A DNA stretch of 64,000 nucleotides, taken from contig JALNQF010000065.1 of the NCBI GenBank assembly GCA_028456385.1, positions 1 through 64,000 of the forward strand, read 5' to 3'. Both the position numbers and the translations under genes were made by a program. Source of the stretch: Ophiosphaerella korrae. Taxonomy: Eukaryota; Ascomycota; Dothideomycetes; Pleosporales; Phaeosphaeriaceae. The number at the start of each line of letters is the position of its first letter. The first letter of the stretch is position 1. This document shows, in pieces, positions 10,905 through 21,649 of the stretch. Under the pieces are notes generated by a model. The model saw nothing but the letters and a program-made list of their open reading frames with translations, did not search any database and was not told the DNA's origin.

Positions 10905-13103
10905 ATGGCCGAGCACACAGTTTATCAAGCACTTCCTCATGCCGAACACTCCATCCGCCTCTTGAGTATCGTACCTGGATGGCCAAGTGAACCTGTGCAA
11001 GTTGGTCTTATTACCATCCAAGACATCGATAATGCTCCTCCCTACGTCGCCCTATCGTATGTGTGGGGCCTTAACTACGCCACCAACCCGGTCCTCTGCA
11101 ACGGCGTACCAAAACGCGTGACCAGGAGCCTGGACGGAGCACTACGTGCATTTCGTCCGCTACCTTCGACTGAACCTGGAGAACTTCAAGATCACGGGCT
11201 GAGTCTTCTCAGACAAGATGATGTTCTACATTCTAGTCGGCATATTTGGCGCGATATCGCATATAACAAGTGGGAACGACCGCTGGAGAATCATAGCGAT
11301 ACCTGCTTACTATGGATTGATGCCCTCTGCATCAATCAAGATGATTTGGACGAGCGTTCAAGTCAAGTCAAAGGTATGCGAAAAATCTATCAGAATGCTC
11401 AGAGTGTACGCGTGTGGTTAGGGGCAGAACTCCATGTCAGCACCAACGAAGATGCATTCAACCCAGTATCCAGCTCCTGGCTCGATAAACTCGCTGGTCG
11501 CGCGCGATTAGCAAACTACGGAGAAATGCCTGTTATCCTTGCCTTCATAGCTCAGGCCTTTTACAACTCAAAAGACAGAAGAGCGTATGCCGGAAGTGAT
11601 TCTGGATTCCCACCTAGCCATGCCTCGGAATGGAAAATATTGAGGAAATTCTTTCTACACCCATGGTTTATGAGAGTCTGGACAGTGCAAGAGATTGCGC
11701 TCGCAAAACATGCTGTGGTTATCGTAGGCGACTGGGAACTAGACTGGGAGGCGCTGGCGTCAGCCGTTGTGTATCTCAGTCGTACTGCGCATGGTTTCTC
11801 AGTGGTATGGAAGTCGAGTGCGATATGGAAGTCAAATCTACTCAATTCCTCATGGACTGCTCTTCCACTTCATCCTGTTCGCTACATGTGTCAAATCAGA
11901 GCTGAAAGCGAGCGTCCTCTCTTGATGGGATTGCTGGAGTCTGGTCGAATCCGTGGAGCCACACAACCCGTCGATCACGTCTTTGCCGTACTCAATTTAT
12001 CGGCCGATTGGCATGCCGTTGAGAATGGGATCAACCAAAGACCATATATCGAGCCGGATTACACAAAGTCATCTGCAAGGACTTTCACAGATGTAACCGT
12101 TTGGCTCATCGTTTTTCATCTTTCTTTAGACGTGTTGTCTTTTATCGCACATGAAGGGCATAATTCTATTCCAGATTGTCCATCATGGGTTCCCGTTTGG
12201 TCACAGCAGAGACGCTCCCATGAGCTCGCTCATGAGGATTTCCAATGGTCACCTGACTATTCAACACTACACAGCCCTCATCGGAGATTGTTACGTGAGA
12301 CGGGATATAATGCAGATTTAAAAGAGCCCATATTGACTCAGCCGTTCAAAGATCTGATCAATACCAAAACCTTGCACGCAAAAGGTCTCACACTATCTTC
12401 ACTAGAGACAGTATCTGAGCCCTTGTTACCTGTAGGAGATGACAAGTACACCATTTACAACGAGGTCATGGCGGAAGATCGTAGTTTCGTTCGATCTGCT
12501 TGGAAAATATGCGAAGATTTAATCATCCAGGACGAGCAAATTCTTCGCACCAATCAACTCGACACCGAGATGTCCGTCCGTTCTTATGCTTTGACAGCCC
12601 CGTACTCTACACCAGATCGGATTTTCACGTCATTTATACTCACACTTTGTGCAAATCGCGGTGATGAAGGTGCTAGGCCTGGTGATGGCATCAGAGCCGA
12701 TCAAACCCCTGGCATGTGGGATGATGCGATGGCCTGGCTGTCGAATATACTCGACATCAGCTTCACTAGACCCTCTCTTGGCCAAAAGCTACGCAGCTCA
12801 TTTACTCAGAAAAGAGACCCCAATACCTTCCAAGCACGATTCTCTTCGGCATGCAATTGGCGACGTTTCTTCGTCACCAAAAGTGGCCACATGGGCATTG
12901 GGCCAGCGAGTATGCAAGAAGGAGATGTAGTTGTGGTTCTTTTTGGGTCTACAATTCCGTTTGTTCTGAGGGCCAAAGCTGGTTGCAATAATTGCTTTTC
13001 ACTTGTTGGTGAGTGTTATGTGCATGGAGTCATGGATGGAGAATTGGTGAAGGAATGGAGAGCGCGAGAAGGTGAGCCCGCGGAGTCCTTTGAATTGCAG
13101 TAA
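10905..13103 (+). CDS. HET-domain protein (heterokaryon incompatibility)
   Basis: A 732-residue protein in one exon with a heterokaryon-incompatibility domain. The three family blocks are present: YVALSYVWG at residues 47-55, LLWIDALCINQDD at about 135-147, and KIYQNAQSVRVWLG at about 160-173. HET proteins trigger growth arrest or cell death when incompatible fungal cells fuse, and the domain is related to TIR signalling modules. No ankyrin, WD40, NACHT or other partner domain is apparent in the roughly 550 residues after the HET blocks, which are typical of the large stand-alone HET class. Fungal genomes carry dozens of these genes. No frame break is seen, so the gene looks intact. Confidence 0.9.
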   Translation: MAEHTVYQALPHAEHSIRLLSIVPGWPSEPVQVGLITIQDIDNAPPYVALSYVWGLNYATNPVLCNGVPKRVTRSLDGALRAFRPLPSTEPGELQDHGLSLLRQDDVLHSSRHIWRDIAYNKWERPLENHSDTCLLWIDALCINQDDLDERSSQVKGMRKIYQNAQSVRVWLGAELHVSTNEDAFNPVSSSWLDKLAGRARLANYGEMPVILAFIAQAFYNSKDRRAYAGSDSGFPPSHASEWKILRKFFLHPWFMRVWTVQEIALAKHAVVIVGDWELDWEALASAVVYLSRTAHGFSVVWKSSAIWKSNLLNSSWTALPLHPVRYMCQIRAESERPLLMGLLESGRIRGATQPVDHVFAVLNLSADWHAVENGINQRPYIEPDYTKSSARTFTDVTVWLIVFHLSLDVLSFIAHEGHNSIPDCPSWVPVWSQQRRSHELAHEDFQWSPDYSTLHSPHRRLLRETGYNADLKEPILTQPFKDLINTKTLHAKGLTLSSLETVSEPLLPVGDDKYTIYNEVMAEDRSFVRSAWKICEDLIIQDEQILRTNQLDTEMSVRSYALTAPYSTPDRIFTSFILTLCANRGDEGARPGDGIRADQTPGMWDDAMAWLSNILDISFTRPSLGQKLRSSFTQKRDPNTFQARFSSACNWRRFFVTKSGHMGIGPASMQEGDVVVVLFGSTIPFVLRAKAGCNNCFSLVGECYVHGVMDGELVKEWRAREGEPAESFELQ

Positions 13104-13427
13104 AGAGGAGAGAATATTGCACTTTCCCTTGAGAGCCGAGAAGCATGTTTGGATAACATGTACAGCAATAATGAAGTCGTCGTGGTATAAAGGCTAACGG
13201 CGTTGGTCTGAGATCGGCCGTAAATAATAGCTGCGTCAAGCTTCTATCCGACACAAGCGATCGCGGCTCAGGGTCGCTTTTCCAAATCTTGCAATGAACA
13301 TTACTGTCCCAGAGGCAAAAAAAGGCTGGAATGAGAGTGGCCACCAATTCGTATTCGTGGACCATATTATTAGCAATACATCATGAGTGTGGCTTCTAAA
13401 AGGTCGATGAATTCCACGTCCTAATCT
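13104..13427. other. convergent 3' region
   Basis: This 324-base spacer lies between the stop codons of the HET-domain gene (plus) and the GST fusion gene (minus). Both 3' untranslated regions fall here. Nothing further was recognised. Confidence 0.5.
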
Positions 13428-15152
13428 TTAGATCTTAGAGATGCCCTGAGCTTGTGCAATCACCCAATCTTCCTGTCTTGGTGGCGTAGCAAGAAAGCTC
13501 TCCCTTTGGTCCCAAGTCTTCATCCACGTCTCCAAGCTAGGCCTCCCGCCTTTCCAATCAATGTTCGAAGAACTCAAGTTGCCTAAGCTAGCTACTGATA
13601 CCGCCACCGCCACCTCATCTGCAGATGCCGGACCCGGACCTGGGTCTGAGAGAATGCCTTGCTTTGCAGCCACTTCAAGTCTGTCCAAAGCCCTTACTAT
13701 TTTCTGTTGCTGGGATTCCATCCATTCTCCGAAATATAAGCCACGCTCTTTACGAATCCGTACTTCGTATGTTATCGGCGCCAAGGCGTCCATTATCCCA
13801 TCTGCGCATGCATGTAGCGTGCGCATTTTCCAGTACCGTATGTCCTTGACCTGCTCGACGGTTGCCGAATGCTCAAGATACTCACAGATTACCTTTGAGC
13901 CGAATATTCCGTCTGGTACATCATCTAAAATTAGACACGGTATCTTTGCCATGGGGTTATAAGCTGACACTTCAGCATTACTATCACTCCATCCGGGGAT
14001 AGTGATTGGGTCGACTACCACCTTTTCCAGCGAGATATGCTTTGCAAGCCCTAGCTCATGAGCAAGCACAAAGACCTTTCGTACAAATGGTGAAAGTGGA
14101 TGGTAGATCAGGCGCATTTTTGGTATCGCCCTGGGGTTGCTGGGAGGTGCAGATATGCTCGGGCTTGATTGAACTTTTTTTATGTTGAAGTTCCAGCGTG
14201 GGAAGTGAAGGTGTAGGCCGAATTGATTTTTGATTACCGCCTCATGAGTGCCTAATCCAACCAGCATGCCAACGCTCTTTTCTGTTTGACCATAGTCTGA
14301 AGGAAACACTTCGACTTCGTCACCCCGTTTGATGCCAATTGGGTCATCGTTGACAAAATCCGTTACTTCAGTTATGGAAGCACCGCTCATTACGCGACTG
14401 GCCATAGTCTGCCCATCCAACTTGATCGGTTTTAGGTGTGTCATTTTCTTCTCCTCAACCAGACTCATGAATCTTCTCACCCATCCATATACCCTCGGAT
14501 ATATCTTTTCACTGATGAACTCTTCCGGAAGACATCCCTTCATATTTCGATCAACGATCATCCACTCAAACGGCCATACTGCATCAATGTCTGCGATTGT
14601 AGGTTCTTGACTTCCCAGAATCCAATCTCTCCCGTCAGCAAGAAATGTCGTTTCAAGTAAATCAAACGCTTGTCGAATATGCTGCAGCCCAATGGGTCTC
14701 CCAGACTCCATCGTCCCCCTAGACATACGCCTTCCGCCCATCAGCTTTTGTCGATCATCCAAGAAAACGCTATCCTGCAACATGCTGGACTCCGTCCAGT
14801 ATGGTATCAGCCTCACTACGTTTCCAAAGATCCCGCCATCGATATTATAGTTCTCAAATAGCTTTTGGATACCGCATTCCGCTGGTGTTGATGGAGTGAG
14901 GCTGCTTTCTGGGTACACAACCTCTAGCTTGGAGATAATAAGACGCGAGTCGCAGTATATGTCTTGTCCTATGGAGAGAATGGGAATTCTGCGGTAGCAT
15001 ACGCCGATTGATGCAAGATCAGGACGTGGCATAACGGCAGGCTGGATACACTCATCATACGGAATCCCGCGAAGCCAGAGGTACCATAGTACACGATGGG
15101 AGTAGATGGATTGTGGGTAGTGGAATAGAATAGGCCTCTCGGTGGGCGCCAT
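13428..15152 (-). CDS. tandem glutathione S-transferase fusion protein
   Basis: A single 574-residue open frame with two GST-like units. Unit 1 begins at ILFHYPQSIYSHRVLWYLWL, a thioredoxin-fold N-terminal domain with the cis-Pro segment YRRIPILSIG. It continues with a helical domain and a C-terminal beta region (residues about 240-325, ending near LHFPRWNFNIKK) seen in fungal DUF7962-type GST relatives. A Ser/Pro linker leads to unit 2 at Met346, starting RLIYHPLSPFVRKVFVLAHE, again a GST N-terminal fold with AKIPCLILDD, followed by an all-helical domain. GSTs conjugate or isomerise electrophiles. Each unit is close to a full-length protein elsewhere, so this is either a true fusion or two genes that lost the intervening stop. 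Substrates are unknown. Confidence 0.8.
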   Translation of the reverse strand: MAPTERPILFHYPQSIYSHRVLWYLWLRGIPYDECIQPAVMPRPDLASIGVCYRRIPILSIGQDIYCDSRLIISKLEVVYPESSLTPSTPAECGIQKLFENYNIDGGIFGNVVRLIPYWTESSMLQDSVFLDDRQKLMGGRRMSRGTMESGRPIGLQHIRQAFDLLETTFLADGRDWILGSQEPTIADIDAVWPFEWMIVDRNMKGCLPEEFISEKIYPRVYGWVRRFMSLVEEKKMTHLKPIKLDGQTMASRVMSGASITEVTDFVNDDPIGIKRGDEVEVFPSDYGQTEKSVGMLVGLGTHEAVIKNQFGLHLHFPRWNFNIKKVQSSPSISAPPSNPRAIPKMRLIYHPLSPFVRKVFVLAHELGLAKHISLEKVVVDPITIPGWSDSNAEVSAYNPMAKIPCLILDDVPDGIFGSKVICEYLEHSATVEQVKDIRYWKMRTLHACADGIMDALAPITYEVRIRKERGLYFGEWMESQQQKIVRALDRLEVAAKQGILSDPGPGPASADEVAVAVSVASLGNLSSSNIDWKGGRPSLETWMKTWDQRESFLATPPRQEDWVIAQAQGISKI

Positions 15153-15634
15153 GTTAAATGCTGAGGATCGAGAGATCCCTTAGAGCGGTTGGGATTGAGA
15201 AATACCTCGATTTGGGCTTTTGATCTGCATCGTAGTGCGTCGGATGTGCTACCCCACATCTGGGGTAATGGGAGTGCTGACTGGACCGAGGCTTACGGAG
15301 TCGCAGAGTATGTTTTGTTTAAACGACAACTCTTTAGTAGCACGCCCTATCATTTTTTGAGAATGTACATTCTAACGGCCGTAGCCACTAATCTTAAACT
15401 TTGGCCGAACTTGGCCATTCAATTTACCACTTTGGTATGTAAGCCGCCCTTCACGAGGTGGAACTCCGCCGACTATCGATAACCACCATATCATAGTCAT
15501 TGAAATGGAGGAAAAGGGCGAATCTTGGATCAAGTATAAAAAGAGCAATGACATGCTGTCAAAAAAATCTTTTCAACGCAATATCAAGTGGACTCTGCCA
15601 GCCATTTTCAGCAAAACACTAATTGCACTATACA
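15153..15634. promoter_or_regulatory. divergent promoter region, TATA box at 15535
   Basis: This 482-base region separates the GST fusion gene (minus) from the DUF1330-like gene (plus). A good TATA box, TATAAAAAG at 15535-15543, sits 92 bases before the ATG of the plus-strand gene. Confidence 0.55.
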
Positions 15635-16109
15635 ATGCCTTGCCTACCCATCTCATACGATAACCTGGCCTCCGTAGCTGAGACCTTTGATCCGAAGAAG
15701 CCCATTTTTATGCTTAATCTCTGGCGTTACCGCGATGTCGCGGTCTACCCGCCCGCTCACGAACACCTCTCGACGGGCCCTTGCACCGGTGAGGAAGCCA
15801 TACAAAGGGTAAAAGAAGACGCCACCATGTAGTTTGATACAATTCTGACTTTTATTCTCAAAGTATCGCGTCGCTTTGGAGCCCTTACTTCCTCCCAACG
15901 CGGCGGTCTACTTCAAAAGCACTGTGCTGACGGGTGTTGTTGTGCCTGATACCGAGAAGTGGGATTTTGTCGCGATTGTTAGGTATGAAAGTTTAGCGGA
16001 ATTTAGAGCGATGGTTGAAAGTGAGGAATACAAAAAGAATGCTGAAGGACATCGATTGGCGGCATTGGAGGATTTCAGGTTGGTTATGTTGGATGAGATT
16101 GAGGGGTAA
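15635..16109 (+). CDS. DUF1330-like dimeric alpha/beta-barrel protein
   Basis: A 139-residue protein from exons 15635-15808 and 15864-16109, joined in phase 0 (AIQR then YRVALEPLLPP). The pattern is PIFMLNLWRY near the start, then EAIQRYRVAL, AAVYFKSTVLTGVV, WDFVAIVRYESLAEFRAMVES and a short C-terminal strand. This is the ferredoxin-like barrel of the DUF1330/ABM group. Such small proteins are often tied to aromatic or secondary metabolism, but no activity is known for this one. The ATG at 15635 fits the TATA box 92 bases upstream. An alternative donor two codons later would read out of frame. Confidence 0.75.
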
Positions 16110-16522
16110 ACAATGAGTATGGAAAGCGATCAAATGGTTGGCAGGTGGAAATGAGACAAGCGAAAGTATCTGATATATGATCTGTAGTCTGGCGCTCTAC
16201 CCAAACTTACAACTTTTCAAGTCTTGTTATTCAGGTGATGAGATATGCCTGCCCACTTCTTGTTCGTTGAGAGGCCTTTGATTGATACCTCTTGCCTTCG
16301 GCGCATCTACAAACAATCTTAAATCATAATCTATTGGTCCAGTGGTGAAATAGGTTGGAAAATGCAGTGCTACTCCGGTGTTGATATAGAAGTGCTAAGC
16401 TGTAGCTAGTTTCAATCAGTGAGATCGTTCGAGCATGGTCCGAGCTCGAATTTCGGACCTCTCGAAGAATATCACGAAATGTCAACCGGCAGTACAACAA
16501 GTCCTCTTCACGACCCATCAAC
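16110..16522. other. intergenic region upstream of SCO1
   Basis: This 413-base spacer lies between the DUF1330-like gene and SCO1, both on the plus strand. It should hold the SCO1 promoter. No coding region or repeat was recognised. Confidence 0.45.
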
Positions 16523-17631
16523 ATGTCTGCACCATGTAAACTCGCCGTTAGGGTGACCAAAGCTTTCGAAAATAGCATTGCGCCACGCATCGCTTCCCGA
16601 ACGTTTACCTCCCACGGCTCGAGCTCGATATCAGCATCACAAACCGCCACGCGAAAGACTCCAAAATGTCTGAGAGAACCACAAAAATTGGCTATTGGGG
16701 CTGGAGAGGCCACGAGTACCACCCGGGGACAGTCACGTTCATTCACGCAATCCGCATCGCGTAGTAAACTCAAGACCATTGATCAGATCCGCGCACGCAA
16801 CAAAGGCGGGGTATGTCTACATTTCCAGGGCTGCAGAATCAATTGCTGATATCACATTCAGCCATTCAATCTCACAGCCGCCATCCTCTTCGTCGCATCT
16901 GGTGCCGGCATGTGGGCCTACTTTACCTACGAGAGGGAGCGCCTTGCGCGTAAGCGGATAGCAGATCAGACAAAAGGTATTGGCAAGCCCAAAGTAGGCG
17001 GGCCGTTCCAACTGGTGGACCAAGATGGCAACGTCTTCACAAGCGACGATATGCTGGGCAAATACTCGCTAGTATGTATGCCAACTTATTACCACAAAGC
17101 TAGAGTGCTCATGCACCTCAGGTCTACTTTGGCTTCACACATTGCCCCGATATCTGTCCAGACGAGCTCGATAAGATGGCTCTCATGTACGATAAGGTAG
17201 TCGAGCAGTGCGGCAAAGTGCTTCTGCCACTGATGATCACCTGCGACCCAGCGCGTGATACCCCGAAAGTGCTAAAGGACTACCTGAATGAGTTCCATCC
17301 GGAATTCATTGGCTTGACGGGTGATTACGAAAAGATCAAGGAGACATGTAAGGCGTACAGAGTTTACTTCAGCACTCCGAGTACCATGAAACCAGGAGAG
17401 GATTACCTTGTTGATCACAGTATTTATTTCTACTTGATGGGTACGTCATGCGAGTCTTATTCCTTGCTCGGTACTTCACATTGGATGAAAGCTGACGTCC
17501 GTTTAGATCCGGAAGGCGACTTTGTAGAGGCAATTGGACGCAATTTTACTGCAGACCAGGCAGCGAAGATCATGGTGGATCATATTAAGGACTGGGAAAA
17601 GCCTCTGAAGAAGGCAGAACGCTGGAATTGA
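16523..17631 (+). CDS. SCO1: SCO1 copper chaperone of cytochrome c oxidase
   Basis: Mitochondrial inner-membrane protein that hands copper to the CuA site of cytochrome oxidase subunit 2. Exons 16523-16810, 16862-17071, 17122-17440 and 17507-17631 join in phase to 313 residues. The first 95 residues are rich in Arg, Ser and Thr, as expected of a mitochondrial presequence. A single membrane helix (LTAAILFVASGAGMWAYF) follows. The thioredoxin-fold domain shows the copper motif CPDICPDE with Cys174 and Cys178, and the third ligand in VDHS at His265. All key residues are present, so the protein should be functional. Only the exact start in the presequence is uncertain. Confidence 0.93.
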
Positions 17632-18084
17632 GCGCATATCTCTTCTGAGAAACGATTTAACAACACCACTCATCAACGGTTGCATGGCTGCATGGTGTAA
17701 GACGGTACTCCGGCAAGCTGGAGTGGTTTATACCAACTCTCGGGCCATTTTTGTACTACCACGCTGTATTACTACAATACTCGCATGTAAGACGTAAAGC
17801 TAAATCAATACGTGTAAATTATATGCAAACGTTTGCATTCTAAGTAGACGCGTATCAACAGTCGGGTGCAACACCATCCTCCGCCCTTCAAGTGATGATG
17901 CGGGGAGCCGAGCACTCCCTGCTCGTGCGTACATTGGTCAGGTTGTACAACCGAAGTAGAGATCGACGCCAGGCTAAGTTTATATTTGTTAGTTTATACA
18001 ACTTACGTATAATCTTCCTGTTCTCAGTTTCTTGTTTCGCGGTGCATTTTCTCCTTCATACCACATTTAGCGTCCATTATCAAC
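17632..18084. other. intergenic region, SCO1 3' end to amidohydrolase
   Basis: This 453-base spacer holds the 3' end of SCO1 and the promoter of the amidohydrolase gene. It is AT-rich. No coding region or clear motif was recognised. Confidence 0.45.
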
Positions 18085-19350
18085 ATGTCTTCCTCAACAC
18101 CAACCTCGACCAGAGCACGCATTATGGCAAATGCACATCGAGACGGTATCGACATTACCATTTTACCATTCCATGAAGAAGCTCTAGGGTCCATCGTCGC
18201 GTTATCATCCGACATCTCTACGAATTCATCCATTGACTTCTCTACCGCAACGAGAATAGACACTCACACCCACCCTATTCCAAACTGGTTTCGCAATTTG
18301 GAACTCGCTGCCGCGGGGCGTGAGACACCCACCTGGGACGTTTCTTCGCATTTACGATTCATGGCCGAGCATAGCATTAAGAAAAGCGTTGTGTGCATCT
18401 CTACGCCGCAGGCAAACGCCTTCCTGACTGAAATAGACGGCACATTGAGAAAGAAGAAAACTGTAGCTCTCGCAAGATTATTAAACGAGTTTGTCGCAGA
18501 GCTGTGTCGATTGTATCCGGAGCGTTTTGCGTGGCTTGCTATTACGCCGTTACCGTATGTCGACGAGGCTGTAACAGAAGTGAAATATGCGCTGGAGGAG
18601 CTAGGCGCCTTGGGCGTAGGTGTATTGACAAATCATGAAGGAAAGTATCCTGGAGACATCTCATTTGATAAAATGTGGTCATATCTGCAACAAAGAACGG
18701 AAGAACATGGCGATCAGAACACGGAGGTACTTTTCATACATCCTACAGAGCCAACCATTACACTAGATGATGGACGTCTTATCAACTCCAGACCTTGTAA
18801 GTCTCTCATTACTAATCTCAATATGCAAAGGAAGCAAAAATGACAATGATCACGCATAGCACCTCTTCGCTCTGGCCTCGGAGAATTCTACTTCGAGACT
18901 GCACGAGCAATATCTAGCATCACGGCGAGTTCCACAACTACAAAATTCCCTAATCTCCACTGGCGTATATCTCATGGCGCGGGAGCCTTTCCAGATATAT
19001 CTGAACGATTCTTACTCGGGTTTCCTGGCATTTCCGAAGCGGCGAGGATGGTGTATAAACATCGATTCTGGTACGACACTGCTGGGCCGGTATTTCCGAA
19101 GCAGGTTAAGGGTTTAACTGAGGGCATGGGTGTTGGGATTAGGCAAGTGGTGTTCGGGACGGTACGTGTATGAGGATAGTTGGCAGGCGAGATTTACTGA
19201 TGTATCTGTCAGGACTATCCATATGGTATCGGGTTTTGGAATGTCGATGACAATATTGCGGGACTTTCAGAGGCGGACTTTGTTGATATGGAGGAGAAAA
19301 ACGATATTTTTTACCGCAATGCGGAGAGATTGTGGGAAGGGAAGATATAG
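18085..19350 (+). CDS. ACMSD-type amidohydrolase (decarboxylase family)
   Basis: Metal-dependent amidohydrolase-2 family protein, the group of aminocarboxymuconate-semialdehyde decarboxylase and of decarboxylases for 6-methylsalicylate or resorcylate. Exons 18085-18796, 18860-19161 and 19213-19350 join in phase to 383 residues. The metal site starts with THTHP (His61, His63). Further landmarks are WLAITPLP, LFIHPTEP, ISHGAGAFP and the closing FGTDYPYG, whose Asp is the usual last ligand; intron 2 splits this motif between Thr and Asp. The family usually removes a carboxylate from an aromatic or muconate ring. The substrate is not deducible. An aromatic-catabolism-like gene set begins 3 kb downstream, across the AT-rich island. 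Confidence 0.85.
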
Positions 19351-20000
19351 GTTGCATTCTTCCGTCCACTACAGATACGACGCGCTGCCTATTTTGACCT
19401 TGGTTAGTGCGTTGTATATAAGGTTAGAGGGTTTTATCGATCCAAGGTTATGAAGGCCGGACTATTACAGTACCTAGTTACTACAGTACTGTGACAGAAC
19501 AAACTAGGCGCGATTTAAGCTCAGGAGTAACATAGAAAGGATCACTGTATTGTAAAGGCCATAGAGCCATCTGAATATATATAGGGGATCAGTAGCTCGG
19601 CTTAAGTAAGCTTGAGTATACCGGACCGATCTACTGCTCTAACCTATAGTTAGAATCCCAGTGACATAAGCCTATATAGGGCAGCAAATAGTTTAGTAGG
19701 CTAGTAGTTATACATAGCCTCCGTGCTCTAGGCTGTTGCCAAGGGACGCTGTGAACAAATAATTAATCTTTAAAGCTCCCACATTGAAATATGCCCCAGC
19801 TGAGTGGCTGCGGTAGCCGTCAATAGGCTTATGAGACGAGTTCTTGCCCGGCCATCGTGCGTTTCCCGCTTGATTATGTGCTAACTCAAACTCCGAGTTC
19901 ACACTTAATTATCAATCAACACGATTCGTTCACATCACATCAATCTTGGTCATCGGGGTACATGGGAGAGAATGCTTAGACGATTTGGACTCGGCTTGGC

Positions 20001-20147
20001 TGCGACAAAAAATTGCGGCAAGGCCGCTAAATATGTGGCTAAATCTTTCTTTGCCAACCGACGGCCCTGCCCTTAGCTTAATTGCGACAAAAAATAGCAG
20101 CAGGTTCCCTAAACATATAGCTAGATCTTTCCACATCAACCCGTTAT
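20001..20147. repeat. imperfect direct repeat, 82-base period
   Basis: Two copies of about 65 bases start at about 20001 and 20083, each opening with TGCGACAAAAAA. They then run in parallel through a CTAAA-TAT-GCTA-ATCTTTC pattern to CAACC. Most differences between copies are transitions (for example GCGGC against AGCAG), as expected after RIP. Confidence 0.6.
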
Positions 20148-20810
20148 ATCGCGGCAATTGCGACTCCGGTAGCCCATGCGAATGCAGAGAAGCCGCCAAA
20201 AGCCCCATCTGCGAGATTTGCAGAGTTCGCCCAACTACAAATCAGTTTTGGGGACGGTCTTAGGGTCGCAAAGGTGTCTCGGGCTATGCCTTCACCTCAT
20301 TCTGTGACCTGTGCTGGAAGATGCACCAGGAGGAGGGGAGAAAGAGAGAACAGGAGAATAAGCAAACGCTGGCCTTACGCAAGAACCAAATGGGCAAGAT
20401 GCTGGGGTATGTGAGGGGACTCCACTCCATCGAACAAGTTCCTATCGCCTACGCCGTCGACAGGTTTGTGAGCGATATAAGATCTGTGAAGCGCTTTGAA
20501 CCGCCTGTCTCAAGGTCTAGGAATTGTGAAAAATCGGAATAGATACGTGTGCGATAAACGACGAGTTGACGCTATGGATTTCAAACAGTGGTATTTCTGT
20601 AATTCGCTAGATGTCGATGTTTAACAGCCTCAACCGCCTCAACACCTACTTCGACATGGCGCGAAAGCCTATCGATGCTGGACGGAAACCCTCTATGCGA
20701 TCGAGGCCCAACAATCAAAGGTCGGGCCAAGAACAGAACGAGGTTACGTATGATGTGGAGAGGCCCAGGGGACGAGTCCGGTCGCTCCGAACAACAGACC
20801 GTATAAGCTG

Positions 20811-20883
20811 GCACCGGGGGAGTTAAACCACCGGGGGAGTTAAGCCACCGGGGGAGTTAAGCCACCGGGGGAGTTAGGCCACC
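20811..20883. repeat. 17-base minisatellite, four copies
   Basis: Four head-to-tail copies of the unit CCACCGGGGGAGTTAAG, plus a five-base start of a fifth. The outer copies differ by one or two bases. The unit is GC-rich inside an AT-rich island, so it is either recent or protected from the mutation that affected its surroundings. Confidence 0.9.
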
Positions 20884-21492
20884 CCACCAAATTCAATTGA
20901 TCAGCTTCAACGCGCAATATCTCCACAACGCCAATTTGAATTCAGTTAAGGTTAAGTACAGCCTGCTTTATATGTGTAGCCGCTTTAGAGATAGGCTTGT
21001 TAGCCTTATTTACTGCCTTCTTCATAGCCTTCTCTGCCTTTGTCATCGCTGCCCGGTCTTGGGCAGCCCTAATCTTGACCACGTTGCTAAACCGCTTATT
21101 TAGATTAATCCTAACCTGTTTTCTTGTATACTAGCTTGTAAACTAATCAACTTAAAATTGTAAACGTTGATTTTGAGCTTTAAGGAGAGCTGCCTTTATA
21201 TTAGCCCTTGAGATAGCTTTGCCTACCTTGCTAAGGTGTCTAAAAGATTAGATCAGGTAGTTAAGCTAATAATAGAGGAGTTAATAGGCGGCTAACTAGT
21301 TAGCTTACTTAAGACAATTAGAGAACCTTCTCTAGATTAAATAGGCAAAGTCTACTAGCTTTCTAGCTAGCCTGTATACTCGTTTAGATAGACCATTGTT
21401 AGGCTTCAGCGCCTACAAGGCCCGCAGGGCTGTAGTAGTATTGCGATTGGCGCTTACTAAGCCGAGTGCCAAGGGCCAGTAGGCCTTTGTAA

Positions 21493-21649
21493 CAATATAT
21501 ACTGTTCTACTCCAGTATTCAACGTTGTTGAATACTCATCTACCTTTTTGGTGTTATGCCGCAGCTCTACTCCACTACGCCAAACAAACCTAAAGAGGTA
21601 ACCAAGTATTCAACAACGTTGAAATACAGGAGTAGAACAGTATATATTG
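21493..21649. mobile_element. fold-back (MITE-like) element with 44-base inverted ends
   Basis: The left arm (21493-21536) begins CAATATATACTGTTCTACTC and ends GTTGTTGAATACT. The right arm (21605-21649) is its reverse complement with two or three mismatches. The loop is 68 bases. The element is about 157 bases long and has no coding capacity, which suggests a miniature inverted-repeat transposable element or a relic hairpin. Each arm also contains its own short palindrome (around AACGTTGTT). No clear target-site duplication could be read. Confidence 0.65.

Noticed and set aside
15805..15834. Later donor (GTAGTT) for the DUF1330-like intron
   Set aside because: It leaves phase 2 and reads out of frame with exon 2, whereas GTAAAA at 15809 joins in phase and restores AIQRYRVAL.
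16324..16779. 151-codon minus-strand open frame
   Set aside because: It lies antisense over SCO1 exon 1, whose coding sense is secure, and has no domain.
19946..20542. Two plus-strand frames in the AT island with a CxxC-like patch
   Set aside because: They overlap the decayed direct repeat, contain no family motif and cannot be joined in phase.
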